Positions 9,034 through 17,343 of a stretch of DNA of 64,000 nucleotides are shown piece after piece. The notes beneath the pieces were generated by a model, which worked only from the letters and a program-made list of their open reading frames with translations, did not search any database and was not told the DNA's origin. The translations under genes were made by a program, and so were the position numbers. Numbering within the stretch: the stretch's first letter is position 1; each line of letters starts with the position of its first letter. Origin of the DNA: Bryobacter aggregatus MPL3 (lineage in GTDB: Bacteria; Acidobacteriota; Terriglobia; Bryobacterales; Bryobacteraceae); NCBI RefSeq assembly GCF_000702445.1, contig NZ_JNIF01000003.1, positions 2,976,001 to 3,040,000 on the forward strand, in the 5' to 3' direction.

Positions 9034-10265
9034 AGCCCAAAATTCACTTGATCGAAGATGACCCGGACCAGCGGCAACTCCGGGGCATGTTGTTGGAGGC
9101 GAAAGGCTACACGGTTGTCGAGGTTCACGATTCCCCGGATCTGGTTCTGATGGATCTGCGGATTCCGACCCTGGCTGATGGCCTCGCGAAGATCCGCGCA
9201 TTGCGCAATTCTGAAGAAAGCCCGAAAGTGGTAGTGTTGAGCGGCGCGGTGGAAGAACTGCGAGGCAGGGAAGAAGGGGCTATGGTGGACGCGATTTTGG
9301 AAAAACCTTGTTCGACGGGATTACTCTTTCGGACTCTCGAGGCTTTGCTGCTCCTGCTGCTGTTTGCAATGACGGGATTGGGCCAACCGGCGGATTTGAA
9401 GCGTCACGCGCCGATTCTCTACCAGCGGGCCGACACCATCGGCACGCAATCCGACATCCCCCTCCTGATGTATGTCGAATGGGATGCAAACGAGAACTCC
9501 CTCACCTATACGGTGATCTTTTCCAACGAAGATGGCGGCACCTCCACCCGGGCGCTGATGGCCCGCTGGGGCCGCACCACCGACATCGAGTATCTGTACA
9601 AGGTGTGGCTCAAGCCGGACGGTTCGGCTGCACGCCGCGAGATCCAGACTCGCGACCATAAGGATGTTCCTTTCAATGGCCCCTTCGAGGGCGACCGGCC
9701 CCTGCTCGTGCCGGTGACCCGCAACAATATGGTGGATGCCGTCACGGAGAAGAAGGGCGAACGCTACGATTTTGACCCCATGCTGGTCGACCTGCGCGAT
9801 CACTCCCGCGAGTATGTGATGGACTTGAAGCCGGAAACCTGGAAGGTGATGCGCGAAGAACTAGCCCGCGAAGGCAAGTTGCGGCCTTACGGCACCATTC
9901 GTGGTGAAGACATCTCCGACCCCGCGAATTATGCTTACATGGAGTTCAAGTCGACCCAACGCGATGGAGGCCGGGTGGCTTTCGGCATCCAGTTGCGCGG
10001 GGCAGAGAAGCCGATGTACATGAGCCACCTCGGCGACACGCGTTTGAGCGTGGAGCGAAGCGGCTGGATGCGGCTGGCTCTCGAACTGCCTCCCAACACG
10101 AAGCTTTTTTCGGTGACGCAAGTAGGCGTTGCCTGCTACGGCAAAGGTTCCTGCTTGCTAGAGAAGATTGCCTTCCTCGAACTGGGTGGCCAACGTGGTC
10201 AGGTGGCGTTGCCGCATCCGGTCGAGATCAAGGCTGGCGAGCAATGGTTCTTCACGTTAAAGTAA
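9030..10265 (+). CDS. Receiver domain joined in frame to a signal-peptide-like segment and an exported domain
   Basis: The GTG at 9030 opens 411 codons. Residues 1-104 form a CheY-like receiver: acidic pocket Asp10-Asp11, phospho-acceptor Asp42 in DLVLMDL, Ser71, and Lys92 in LEKP. The stretch before Asp42 is about 11 residues shorter than usual, so helix alpha-2 appears to be missing. Residues 105-118 (A-L-L-L-L-L-L-F-A-M-T-G-L-G) look like the h-region and cleavage site of a signal peptide. Residues 119-411 resemble an exported, mostly beta protein of unknown function. No stop codon separates the parts. This may be a true fusion, or two genes that lost their boundary; an in-frame ATG at 9282 could start the second part alone. 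Confidence 0.6.
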   Translation: MKPKIHLIEDDPDQRQLRGMLLEAKGYTVVEVHDSPDLVLMDLRIPTLADGLAKIRALRNSEESPKVVVLSGAVEELRGREEGAMVDAILEKPCSTGLLFRTLEALLLLLLFAMTGLGQPADLKRHAPILYQRADTIGTQSDIPLLMYVEWDANENSLTYTVIFSNEDGGTSTRALMARWGRTTDIEYLYKVWLKPDGSAARREIQTRDHKDVPFNGPFEGDRPLLVPVTRNNMVDAVTEKKGERYDFDPMLVDLRDHSREYVMDLKPETWKVMREELAREGKLRPYGTIRGEDISDPANYAYMEFKSTQRDGGRVAFGIQLRGAEKPMYMSHLGDTRLSVERSGWMRLALELPPNTKLFSVTQVGVACYGKGSCLLEKIAFLELGGQRGQVALPHPVEIKAGEQWFFTLK

Positions 10266-10471
10266 TCCCCCGCGCGGTGCGTAGTGAAGTGATCGGAACC
10301 ATGGCCGACGGAGCCCTCAAGGTGAAGGTCGCGGCAGTGCCGGAGAATGGCAAGGCCAACGAAGAACTTTGCAAAGTGCTGGCGGCGCACTTCTCTGTAG
10401 CCAAGTCGAGCGTTGAGGTCATTGCCGGACATACCGGAACCAGGAAGCAAGTGCGCCTAGCCGGCCTTTGA
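10244..10471 (+). CDS. DUF167/YggU-family protein
   Basis: This 75-residue protein matches the DUF167 family (YggU, UPF0235): an N-terminal strand with V-K-V-I-P-R-A, a central A-V-P-E-N-G-K-A-N-E-E-L helix start, and a C-terminal V-I-A-G-H-T-G-T-R-K-Q-V-R strand. The family is small, cytosolic and widespread, with no settled function. The ATG at 10244 lies inside the end of the preceding gene (22-bp overlap), which suggests translational coupling. The 3' end overlaps the convergent exported-protein gene by 15 bp. Confidence 0.9.
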   Translation: MVLHVKVIPRAVRSEVIGTMADGALKVKVAAVPENGKANEELCKVLAAHFSVAKSSVEVIAGHTGTRKQVRLAGL

Positions 10472-11155
10472 AACCCAGAGGCTCGCTCTGGTTTCACGTT
10501 GTGCGCCGATGCGCGGAATTTTCCGCGCGCGGTCCAGGTCCGCCCGGAGTTGGCGGGTAATCTTTTCGGCGACATCCGCGGAGGCCCCACGGAACTTGGC
10601 TCCGTAGCTCTCTTGCGTTGTGGACCACAGGACATCGCCTTCTTTGTTGACAATCCGTACGGCGGCAACGGCTTCGTGTTTCCGCTCGGCGATTTTGACA
10701 TCTTCGCTCTGGTTAAACCCAACGGAGGCTGAGTTCCGCTCCGAATTCCGGCTATTCGTGCTGCCGCGGCCGATGGCGGCTCCGCTGCGGACGCCAACCG
10801 AGTCGTGCGACGCAAATTGATCGGTAAAAACCAAATCTTCGGCGGTGCCTCGGAGAAAAGCGTCGGCCCGCTCGGGGTTTTCGGTGACGGTAAAGAAGCC
10901 GGCGGCCTGGATGGCGGCGATAATCATGTCGCGAATTTGCAGGGCGGCCTCTCCTCCACTGAGTTCCTGGATGTGCAGCCGGCGGACCGCCGCCAGTTGG
11001 GAGAGCCCATCTTCCAGTGGAGTGCCGGGCGGGGTGACTCTTGCGGCGTCTGCCATGCCGGGAGTGTTGTGTTCGGCGCCCACCAGGGCCATGCCGCTCC
11101 AGCCAAAACTGAGCAATAGCTGCTTAGCTGCGGTACGTCTTCCTTGCTTCATCAT
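10457..11155 (-). CDS. Exported protein of unknown function, CsgG/LpoB-like flavour
   Basis: This 232-residue protein has an N-terminal export signal with basic residues (K-Q-G-R-R) and a hydrophobic core around 13-27. The following region (residues about 60-115: L-S-G-G-E-A-A-L-Q-I-R-D then A-G-F-F-T-V-T-E-N-P-E-R-A-D) resembles the alpha/beta unit of CsgG/LpoB-type envelope proteins, but the match is by eye only. A Ser/Asn-rich patch follows at about 130-145. Its start lies inside the 3' end of the upstream gene (32-bp overlap), so the two are coupled. Confidence 0.6.
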   Translation of the reverse strand: MMKQGRRTAAKQLLLSFGWSGMALVGAEHNTPGMADAARVTPPGTPLEDGLSQLAAVRRLHIQELSGGEAALQIRDMIIAAIQAAGFFTVTENPERADAFLRGTAEDLVFTDQFASHDSVGVRSGAAIGRGSTNSRNSERNSASVGFNQSEDVKIAERKHEAVAAVRIVNKEGDVLWSTTQESYGAKFRGASADVAEKITRQLRADLDRARKIPRIGAQRETRASLWVSKAG

Positions 11156-11576
11156 CTTGAACGACCACCTTTAATCCGGTCCGTGCTTCCAGGCTTGCGA
11201 GCGTGGGCCGCACAATGCTTTTCGGCAGTTGCAGCACGATCGCCTGGTCGGAACCTTTGGAGTCTCGAAAATGTATTGTCAGGTAGTGATCTCGTTTCTT
11301 TGCCAGGAGAAACATCGGGGAGATCAGCAGGGCTTCTAAATATCGCCTGTCTACTTTTTGCCCATATTCGAGAGAGCGGACTTGCGCGTAGGGAATCTCG
11401 ACAAGTTCCTGTCTGAAGCCGAAAGACATCACTTCGGCGCGATTCATTCCCAAAACGCCATCCTGGCCACTCTTAAAGTTCGCCAGGGTTCCACCCACGA
11501 ATTTGGCTTTGGTTTCCGCAGCGTCGGCGGTAACCAGCGAGACGATGAGTAGCACCATCCATTTCAGGCTCTGCAA
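11124..11576 (-). CDS. Small exported protein of unknown function
   Basis: This 150-residue protein starts with a signal peptide ending near V-T-A-D-A-A. The mature part has a short beta-rich domain (F-V-G-G-T-L-A-N-F, then E-I-P-Y-A-Q-V-R-S-L-E-Y-G), a hydrophobic P-M-F-L-L-A stretch, and I-T-I-H-F-R-D-like strands; it could be a PH-like or Sm-like barrel. No catalytic residues are recognised. It is the first gene of a two-gene minus-strand unit with the 232-residue protein. The region upstream of the start holds a degenerate tRNA-like stretch. Confidence 0.6.
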   Translation of the reverse strand: MQSLKWMVLLIVSLVTADAAETKAKFVGGTLANFKSGQDGVLGMNRAEVMSFGFRQELVEIPYAQVRSLEYGQKVDRRYLEALLISPMFLLAKKRDHYLTIHFRDSKGSDQAIVLQLPKSIVRPTLASLEARTGLKVVVQDDEARKTYRS

Positions 11577-11691
11577 TGTTGTATTCCCTCTGGGAATATA
11601 GTTATGCAGACTAGAGAATCTTCTCGCTTGAATTGTTTCGAGACTAACAGGTCCTGGATTGGGGCGGCATCCTGTGAATGCGGGTATTTCT

Positions 11692-11772
11692 TGGAACTGA
11701 TGGGGGTATCCGGACCCACCTTTCGAAGCCCGGGCCGAAAGTGCTGCATCCTAATAGACAGATGATCATTTC
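11692..11772 (-). pseudogene. Degenerate tRNA-like remnant
   Basis: Read on the minus strand, this stretch has the order of a tRNA. It contains a D-arm-like TATTAGGATGCAGCAC, a hairpin CTTTCG...CGAAAG at the anticodon-arm position, GGGTCCGGATACCCCC at the T-arm position, and an end CATCAGTTCCA. The T-loop deviates at invariant bases (TCCGGAT in place of TTCGAAT), the anticodon loop is 10 rather than 7 bases, and the acceptor ends pair only partly. It is therefore probably a decayed or partial tRNA rather than a working gene. A covariance-model search would settle it. Confidence 0.35.
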
Positions 11773-12352
11773 TCCGGACACGCAACGTGAGCAAAGAATC
11801 CCGCCGGGGCAGAGTCAGACCGTCAAGTGGCCGGTATTAGATGCGAACGGCACTCCGCCGATTGACCTGAGCAAGTGGCGGTTGGACATTTTCGGACTGG
11901 TCGAGCGCGAAGTCAGCCTCAGTTGGGAAGACTTTCTCGCACTCCCCCGGGCTCAAGTTTTTGCGGATTTCCATTGTGTCACCCGCTGGAGCCGTTTGGA
12001 CAATACCTGGGGTGGCGTCTTGGTTTCTACCTTGATGGAGCTGGCTGGCGGGGTCAAGCCGGAGGCCAAGTTTGTCAGTGCTCTGGGTTATGACTACGGG
12101 TGGACGACGAATCTTCCGATTGCGGATTTTCTTTCGGCCGATGCGCTGGTCGCCATTGACCACGACGGCATTGCCTTGGCGCCGGAACACGGCGGGCCGG
12201 CCCGATTGATTGTCCCTCAACTCTATGCTTGGAAGAGCGCGAAATGGTTGGGTGGCCTCGAGTTGCTGGCTGAAGACAAGCCGGGTTTCTGGGAGCGGAA
12301 CGGATATCACAATCACGGGGATCCCTGGAAGGAGGAGCGTTTTGGCTATTAG
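11762..12352 (+). CDS. Sulfite-oxidase-like molybdopterin oxidoreductase (short form)
   Basis: The ATG at 11762 gives 196 residues, matching the usual length of this short family; the longer frame upstream reads through the tRNA-like remnant. It is the oxidoreductase molybdopterin-binding domain. ADFHCVTRWSRLDN holds the cysteine (residue 58) expected to ligate molybdenum, and GPARLIVPQLYAWKSAKW is the conserved late motif. There is no signal peptide and no dimerisation domain, so it is probably cytoplasmic or part of a complex. The physiological substrate is unknown. Its 3' end overlaps the next gene's TTG start, so the two are coupled. Confidence 0.88.
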   Translation: MIISPDTQREQRIPPGQSQTVKWPVLDANGTPPIDLSKWRLDIFGLVEREVSLSWEDFLALPRAQVFADFHCVTRWSRLDNTWGGVLVSTLMELAGGVKPEAKFVSALGYDYGWTTNLPIADFLSADALVAIDHDGIALAPEHGGPARLIVPQLYAWKSAKWLGGLELLAEDKPGFWERNGYHNHGDPWKEERFGY

Positions 12353-13283
12353 TCGACGTTTGCTGTTCAGCGCGACGGGCGCGGCTTCTCTTGCGGCTCT
12401 CGGCTATGCCGCCTACAAACAAGCTCCGCCCTTCTTTTGGAGGCAACTGTACGACGATATGTCTCGTGTCATTCCAGAAGCACCCCATCGACCGACTCCA
12501 AAAGACTGGCCTGACCGGGGCCTGCATGTCGCCTGGCTGGGGCACTCGACGAGTCTGGTGAAGATCGATGGCTTCCATATTTTGATCGATCCGGTATTCA
12601 GCGATCGTGTCGGTGTCGATGTCTTCGTTGGAACGATTGGCCCCAAACGGCTTGTGAAGCCCGCGCTTACGATTGATGCGCTTCCACGCATCGATCTGGT
12701 GCTGCTCAGTCATGCGCATTTCGATCACTGGGACATTCCCAGCCTGAAAGCCATTGCCGGAAAAGAGATTCCGGTGATCTGTGCGCGGCAGACCTCCGAC
12801 CTGCTGAACCCTGCCAAGTGGGGGGAGATCCAGGAGTTGGGGTGGCGTGAAAGCCGCTCGGTTGGCCCTGTCCGGGTGAAGGCGCTGGAGGTCCGGCATT
12901 GGGGGGCGCGGGTGCGGCGCGACACGTATCGCGGCTACAACGGATACCTCATCGAAGCAGGCCGCTACAAAGTTTTGTTCGGAGGCGATACAGCCTTCAC
13001 GCCGCTGTTTCGCGAAGCCGCCGGCGCCAAAGCTGCGGACTTAGCGATCATGCCCATTGGTGCCTACAATCCCTGGATCCAGGCACACTGTACGCCGGAG
13101 GAGGCCATCCAGATGGCAGACTGGGCGAATGCCGATCGCATCCTGCCGGTGCACCACCAGACTTTTAGTCTCGGCGTGGAGCCGGTACGGGAGCCAATCG
13201 AGCGCTTTCTCAACAAACTCGGCAACCATACGGATCGGGTCATTCCTTACGAGATCGGGTCGCAGTGGAGTGTAATCTCTTAA
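12342..13283 (+). CDS. Metallo-beta-lactamase-fold hydrolase (UlaG/NAPE-PLD-like), exported
   Basis: The TTG at 12342 is preferred: AAGGAGG lies about 5 bp upstream and the N-terminus then reads L-A-I-S-R-R-L-L-F-S, a twin-arginine-like signal followed by a hydrophobic stretch. The product is 313 residues. Zinc-binding motifs are SHAHFDHWD (HxHxDH), the Asp in FGGDTAFT, and the histidines in PVHHQTF. The region W-L-G-H-S-T-S-L-V-K-I-D-G is typical of the NAPE-PLD/UlaG branch, which hydrolyses phosphodiester or lactone bonds. The start overlaps the stop of the molybdoenzyme by 11 bp. Confidence 0.85.
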   Translation: MAISRRLLFSATGAASLAALGYAAYKQAPPFFWRQLYDDMSRVIPEAPHRPTPKDWPDRGLHVAWLGHSTSLVKIDGFHILIDPVFSDRVGVDVFVGTIGPKRLVKPALTIDALPRIDLVLLSHAHFDHWDIPSLKAIAGKEIPVICARQTSDLLNPAKWGEIQELGWRESRSVGPVRVKALEVRHWGARVRRDTYRGYNGYLIEAGRYKVLFGGDTAFTPLFREAAGAKAADLAIMPIGAYNPWIQAHCTPEEAIQMADWANADRILPVHHQTFSLGVEPVREPIERFLNKLGNHTDRVIPYEIGSQWSVIS

Positions 13284-13286
13284 GAG

Positions 13287-14057
13287 ATGTCTCGTTTGCT
13301 ATTGGTGGTTCTTGTTCTGGCCCAGATCTCTTGCCGTCAAACGGAAAAAGGGCAAGGGGGGAGTGAGGTGACTGGATCGGCTGGCAGCGCAGGCGCGCAC
13401 AACGCGGCAAAAGACCTGATGCGCTGCGCGGCTCCCATCGCGACGATTGCCTTGGTGGAAGACCCGAGCGGCTATGCGTATATGTCCCGTTATGCCTTGC
13501 CATCGCCGCTCTCACTGATGCGGTTGATGATGCAGCAGAGTGGCTGCTTTCGCGTGGTTGATCGCAGTGCGGGTATTGAAGCGGCCAAGCGCGAGCAGGA
13601 ACTGGAGCAGTCCGGAATGTTGCGCAAGGATCAGACCATTCGCAAGAGACAGGTGATCGAGGCGCAGTATTCGATGTTGACCAGTGTGGTCTTTAGCGAG
13701 CGCAATGCGGGGGATACTTTTGGCGGATTGGTGTCTCGCCTTCCCGTGGTGGGTCAATTCGCTGGACTTCTGGGCAACGTGAACTTCAAGGAAGCGCAGA
13801 CCGTTCTTTTTGTCACGGATAACGAAACCAGCGAGCAACTGGCCAGTGCAACCGGAAGCGCACGCGCGACAGATCTGGGCGCGGGCGGCCTGGTGATCGG
13901 GAGTCTGGGTGGTTCGGCGCTGGGTGGCTGGGGCACTACGAATGAGGGCAAGGTGATCGCATCGGCACTGCTCGATAGCTTCAACAATCTGGTGCCGCAG
14001 ATGAAGGTGTTGGTGGAGAAAGATCTACCTGCGGCCGTACCCACCAAGAAGCGCTAA
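13287..14057 (+). CDS. Lipoprotein related to CsgG-type outer-membrane assembly proteins
   Basis: This 256-residue protein has a lipobox (L-A-Q-I-S-C, lipid anchor Cys16) and a Gly/Ser linker. The mature part (residues 45-250) has the layout of CsgG-family lipoproteins: A-P-I-A-T-I-A-L-V-E-D start, a helix with L-M-R-L-M-M-Q-Q-S-G-C-F-R-V-V-D-R, a conserved I-E-A-Q-Y-S-M-L-T-S-V-V-F strand, and glycine-rich loops near 200-225. CsgG forms secretion pores for curli; no curli genes are near, so only the fold is inferred. Its stop codon overlaps the convergent DUF1697 stop codon (CTAA). Confidence 0.7.
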   Translation: MSRLLLVVLVLAQISCRQTEKGQGGSEVTGSAGSAGAHNAAKDLMRCAAPIATIALVEDPSGYAYMSRYALPSPLSLMRLMMQQSGCFRVVDRSAGIEAAKREQELEQSGMLRKDQTIRKRQVIEAQYSMLTSVVFSERNAGDTFGGLVSRLPVVGQFAGLLGNVNFKEAQTVLFVTDNETSEQLASATGSARATDLGAGGLVIGSLGGSALGGWGTTNEGKVIASALLDSFNNLVPQMKVLVEKDLPAAVPTKKR

Positions 14058-14590
14058 GCCTCCAGCAATTCGAGTAACTTGGTCACCGTGCGCCAGTTGC
14101 GCGCCGTGGACATGGTCTTCAGTTTCGAGTCGAAATAGGCATTGGTCAGCTTGCTATCGGCGACGCCATTGGGCAGATGCAGATAGACCTGCTGGCCCAG
14201 CAACTGGTGCTGGTCGGGAGCGGAACGGAGCGGATCCAGTTGCGCGGCGTGTTCGGGTTTGGGAAGGTCGGCCAGAAAGACAACATGGACACGGCTGAGA
14301 TCGGCATCGGGGTAAGGATTTGCCGCCAGAATCTTACGCATCTCGGCGGCATCGCGGATGGTCAACGAGGTCTTGTAGCCCGATAGCTTTTCGATCTCGA
14401 GCGGCACCTTGCTGGGGATTGCCTGCAGTACCTTTGGGGCGGCGCGGAACACAACATTCCCGCTCTGGATGTAAGTGACGACGTCGCTACAGCCTAGGTC
14501 CGTAAAGATCCGGGCTAATTCCTTCATCGGGACGACGGTGCGGCCTCCAAGATTGACTCCGCGCAGGAGTGCGACATAGCGGGTTGCCAT
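14054..14590 (-). CDS. DUF1697 family protein
   Basis: This 178-residue protein matches DUF1697. The N-terminus R-Y-V-A-L-L-R-G-V-N-L-G-G, the M-K-E-L-A-R-I-F-T-D-L-G-C helix and the T-Y-I-Q-S-G-N-V-V-F strand are the family signature. Family members are cytoplasmic, made of two alpha/beta repeats, and have no known reaction. It is monocistronic, convergent with the CsgG-like lipoprotein, and its start is 36 bp from the divergent TPR gene. Confidence 0.9.
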   Translation of the reverse strand: MATRYVALLRGVNLGGRTVVPMKELARIFTDLGCSDVVTYIQSGNVVFRAAPKVLQAIPSKVPLEIEKLSGYKTSLTIRDAAEMRKILAANPYPDADLSRVHVVFLADLPKPEHAAQLDPLRSAPDQHQLLGQQVYLHLPNGVADSKLTNAYFDSKLKTMSTARNWRTVTKLLELLEA

Positions 14591-14625
14591 CTTTCGATCC
14601 TAGCGCTCGTGTGTCCATTTGTGAC

Positions 14626-15444
14626 ATGATCAGCGCGATGCTGCACGCAATTCCACTTTTGATCTCCCTCTCTTTTGCACAAGCTCCGCCGAACGCCATG
14701 CGGCAGGCAACACAACTCGATCTCGAGGGTAAGTACACCGAAGCCCGGCAGTTGATCCAGAAAGAAATTGACAATGCTCCCAACCCTCGTGCGAAGGCAA
14801 ATGCACAACGCACGATGGCTATGTCTTACGCCTTCGAGAGCGATTGCCAAAAGACCGGCGACTACGAGCAGCTGGTGATTGCTTACTGGGCCACTCGCGA
14901 AGCCGAGGAGCCCGCCAATGCCTTTTACCAGCAAGGGGAGATGGCGAACGAAGCGGCACGGGTTTGCATTGAGGCGGGTGTACTCGATGCGGCGGAGCGC
15001 TGGTACAAACTAGGCACGCAACTCGGCTTGAAAGAACCTGGGATTTCAGCGGATCGCAAGGCTCTTTGGGAATACCGTCTGGCCCATGCGCAAGCGAGAC
15101 TTGCGGCCCGCCGTGGCAACCGGAAGGTGGCGGATGGCTATGTCGAAAAGGCCAAAGAGGCACTCGAAAGGATGACAACGCTCCGCGCCGCGCAGCAGGC
15201 CTTCCTGCCCTATCTCACCGGTTATGTGGCGCTCTATTCTGGGGATGCGGCGAAGGCCGTCGAGGACTTCCAGAAGTCGAATCTCAACGACCCCTTTATC
15301 CAGTGCCTCCTCGCCCAGGCTTATGAAAAGCTCGGTGAAAAAGAGAAGGCGCTGGAGTGCTACCGCAAAGCCTATGCCACCACGGCGCACAATCCTCCGG
15401 CTGCTTATGCCAAACCGCTCGCGCGCAAGAAGCTGAATCTCTAA
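14626..15444 (+). CDS. Exported tetratricopeptide-repeat protein
   Basis: The ATG at 14626 gives 272 residues beginning with a signal peptide (M-I-S-A-M-L-H-A-I-P-L-L-I-S-L-S-F-A-Q-A). The rest is helical with TPR units: residues about 33-60 (L-E-G-K-Y-T-E-A-R-Q-L-I), a middle unit near 120-150, and two near the C-terminus (S-G-D-A-A-K-A-V-E-D-F and L-G-E-K-E-K-A-L-E-C-Y-R-K-A-Y). TPR proteins scaffold complexes in the envelope; the partner is unknown. The stop codon overlaps that of the convergent PQQ dehydrogenase (CTAA at 15441-15444). Confidence 0.75.
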   Translation: MISAMLHAIPLLISLSFAQAPPNAMRQATQLDLEGKYTEARQLIQKEIDNAPNPRAKANAQRTMAMSYAFESDCQKTGDYEQLVIAYWATREAEEPANAFYQQGEMANEAARVCIEAGVLDAAERWYKLGTQLGLKEPGISADRKALWEYRLAHAQARLAARRGNRKVADGYVEKAKEALERMTTLRAAQQAFLPYLTGYVALYSGDAAKAVEDFQKSNLNDPFIQCLLAQAYEKLGEKEKALECYRKAYATTAHNPPAAYAKPLARKKLNL

Positions 15445-17273
15445 CGCGGCAGTGCGAAGGCGACATAACTGCCGCGAATCACTTCCGCCTTGGCCGGGGT
15501 GAGCCCAACTTGTGCCGAGGCGCAGAACACGATGTACTGCGTGCCACCGGCCTCATAAACAGCCGGAATTCCTTCGAGCGCCGCATCCACTTCCTGCTCC
15601 CAAAGCAGCTTGCCGTTGCTGATGTCGAAGGCGCGAACCTTCTTATCTCTGGTGCCAGTGAAGATCAATCCACCGGCGGTCACCACTGGCCCGACCTTCG
15701 GATAGTGAGTGCCGGTATTCTTGATGCCCTTGGCGGCCAGCTCCGGCACTTCGCCAAGCGGAATCTTCCAGGTGATGCTGCCCTCATTCAAGTCATAGAC
15801 GGTGAGGGAAGTCCAGGGCGGTTTGATGGCGGCCAATCCATCGCTGGCGATCATGAAGCCGAAGCCACTCTCATAGCGCATGGCCTCCACCGGATCGCCC
15901 TTCTTGCCTTCCATGACGAGCAGGGAAGGGAGGTCCTTTGAGACGACAACCAGCGTTCCCTTGGCCGGATCGACGGCTGCTCCGCCCCAATTGGCGCCGC
16001 CATTGTTGCCGGGCATCTGGATGGTGCCGCGTTTGGCGGGCGGCGTGAAGAGACCTTCGTTGCGGGCGCTGAGAATCTGATCGCGGAACTTCGCGCGGTC
16101 TTCTTTGCTGAGGTAGGGGCTGAGGTCATCGACCGTGAAGGTCTGGCGCGCAAAGGGCGGCGGCATCGTGGGCATAGGCTGGGTGGCCCAGGCCTTTTCG
16201 CCGGGCATATCGCTGGCAGGCATCGGCTTCTCGAGGATCGGCCAAAGCGGCTTGCCGGTCACGCGATCAAAGACAAACACGAAGCCCTGCTTGCTCACCT
16301 GCGCTACGGCATCGATGTTTTTGCCCCCATGCTTTACGGTCAGCAGCTTGGGCGCCGTTGCATCGTCGTAATCCCAGATATCGTGATGCACCATCTGGAA
16401 GTGCCAGATGCGCTTGCCGGTGCGGGCATCAAGCGCGAGCAGGCAATCGCCAAACAGATTCGCCCCGGCGCGATCGGCTCCATAGAAGTTGTACTTCGCA
16501 CTGGCCGTTGGTGCATAGAGGATGCCTCGCTTTTCATCGATTGACATCTCTCCCCAGACATTCGCACCCCCGACCGTTTTGCGAGCGTCCGCAGGCCAGG
16601 TCTCGTAGCCGAACTCGCCTTTCTCGGGAATCGTATGGAAGGTCCAGACCAGCTTGCCGCTGCGGACATCGTAGGCGCGGATGTCGCCCGGCGCAGAGCC
16701 GTAGCCCTGGTTGGTCGCGGAACCGAGAATCAGCAGGTCCTCAAACACGCGGCCCGGCGTGGTGGATTGCACGAGCGTGAAGCTGTTCGGGTCGCGGCCA
16801 AGACCCAGCTTGAGATCGACGCTGCCCTGGACGCCAAAGCTCTCGATCAGTTTTCCGGTGGTCGCATCGAGCGCCCGGATCGCGTGATTGCTCGCAAACA
16901 GCAGCCGCCGTTCCTTGCGGTCCTTGCTCTCCCAATAATTAATGCCGCGATTTGTGATTACCTTCGTATCCGCCGGCGGCTGGTAGCGCCAGATCTCTTT
17001 GCCGGATGTTGCCTGGAGCGCCACAATCGAGTTGTCCTTACCCATGACATAGATGGTGTTGTCGACCACAACCGGGCTGAAGGAGTAGCGTTTGCCGTCG
17101 CCAATCTCATACTTCCAGGCCAGCTTGAGCTTGCTGACATTGGAGCGGTCGATCTGTTTGAGCGCAGAATACTGAGAGGAATCGGCCCCGCCTCCGTAGT
17201 CCTTCCAGGTCAGGTGATCTTGAGCAACGGCAAGAGAAGCCAAGGCGAAGAAAAGCGCAAAACGAAAGTTCAT
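15441..17273 (-). CDS. PQQ-dependent dehydrogenase, exported quinoprotein
   Basis: The ATG at 17273 gives 610 residues with a signal peptide (M-N-F-R-F-A-L-F-F-A-L-A-S-L-A-V-A-Q). The protein is an eight-bladed PQQ propeller: repeats with W-x-Y/W docking motifs occur throughout (G-K-E-I-W-R-Y-Q, G-K-L-V-W-T-F-H, G-K-R-I-W-H-F-Q, G-K-L-L-W-E-Q-E), and H-H-D-I-W-D-Y-D is the conserved catalytic-region motif of membrane glucose/quinate-type quinoproteins. It oxidises sugars or alcohols in the periplasm and passes electrons to quinone or cytochrome. There are no N-terminal membrane helices and no haem CxxCH. PQQ synthesis genes are not in the window. Confidence 0.92.
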   Translation of the reverse strand: MNFRFALFFALASLAVAQDHLTWKDYGGGADSSQYSALKQIDRSNVSKLKLAWKYEIGDGKRYSFSPVVVDNTIYVMGKDNSIVALQATSGKEIWRYQPPADTKVITNRGINYWESKDRKERRLLFASNHAIRALDATTGKLIESFGVQGSVDLKLGLGRDPNSFTLVQSTTPGRVFEDLLILGSATNQGYGSAPGDIRAYDVRSGKLVWTFHTIPEKGEFGYETWPADARKTVGGANVWGEMSIDEKRGILYAPTASAKYNFYGADRAGANLFGDCLLALDARTGKRIWHFQMVHHDIWDYDDATAPKLLTVKHGGKNIDAVAQVSKQGFVFVFDRVTGKPLWPILEKPMPASDMPGEKAWATQPMPTMPPPFARQTFTVDDLSPYLSKEDRAKFRDQILSARNEGLFTPPAKRGTIQMPGNNGGANWGGAAVDPAKGTLVVVSKDLPSLLVMEGKKGDPVEAMRYESGFGFMIASDGLAAIKPPWTSLTVYDLNEGSITWKIPLGEVPELAAKGIKNTGTHYPKVGPVVTAGGLIFTGTRDKKVRAFDISNGKLLWEQEVDAALEGIPAVYEAGGTQYIVFCASAQVGLTPAKAEVIRGSYVAFALPR

Positions 17274-17343
17274 AAATCGATTGCACAAACAATAACACGC
17301 ATGGGACCGGAGTCTGGTTTACGCTGGAATTTTGTCGCCCCTC

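Noticed and set aside
11678-11761. N-terminal extension of the molybdoenzyme starting at 11678
   Set aside because: It translates antisense tRNA-like sequence (the familiar G-T-D-G-G-I-R-T-H pattern); the family starts at 11762.
12210-12341. Earlier start for the metallo-hydrolase
   Set aside because: It would lie inside the molybdoenzyme domain; the TTG at 12342 has a strong ribosome site and gives an export signal.
14638-15444. Later ATG (14638) for the TPR protein
   Set aside because: Possible, but the ATG at 14626 keeps a longer export signal; sequence alone cannot fully decide.
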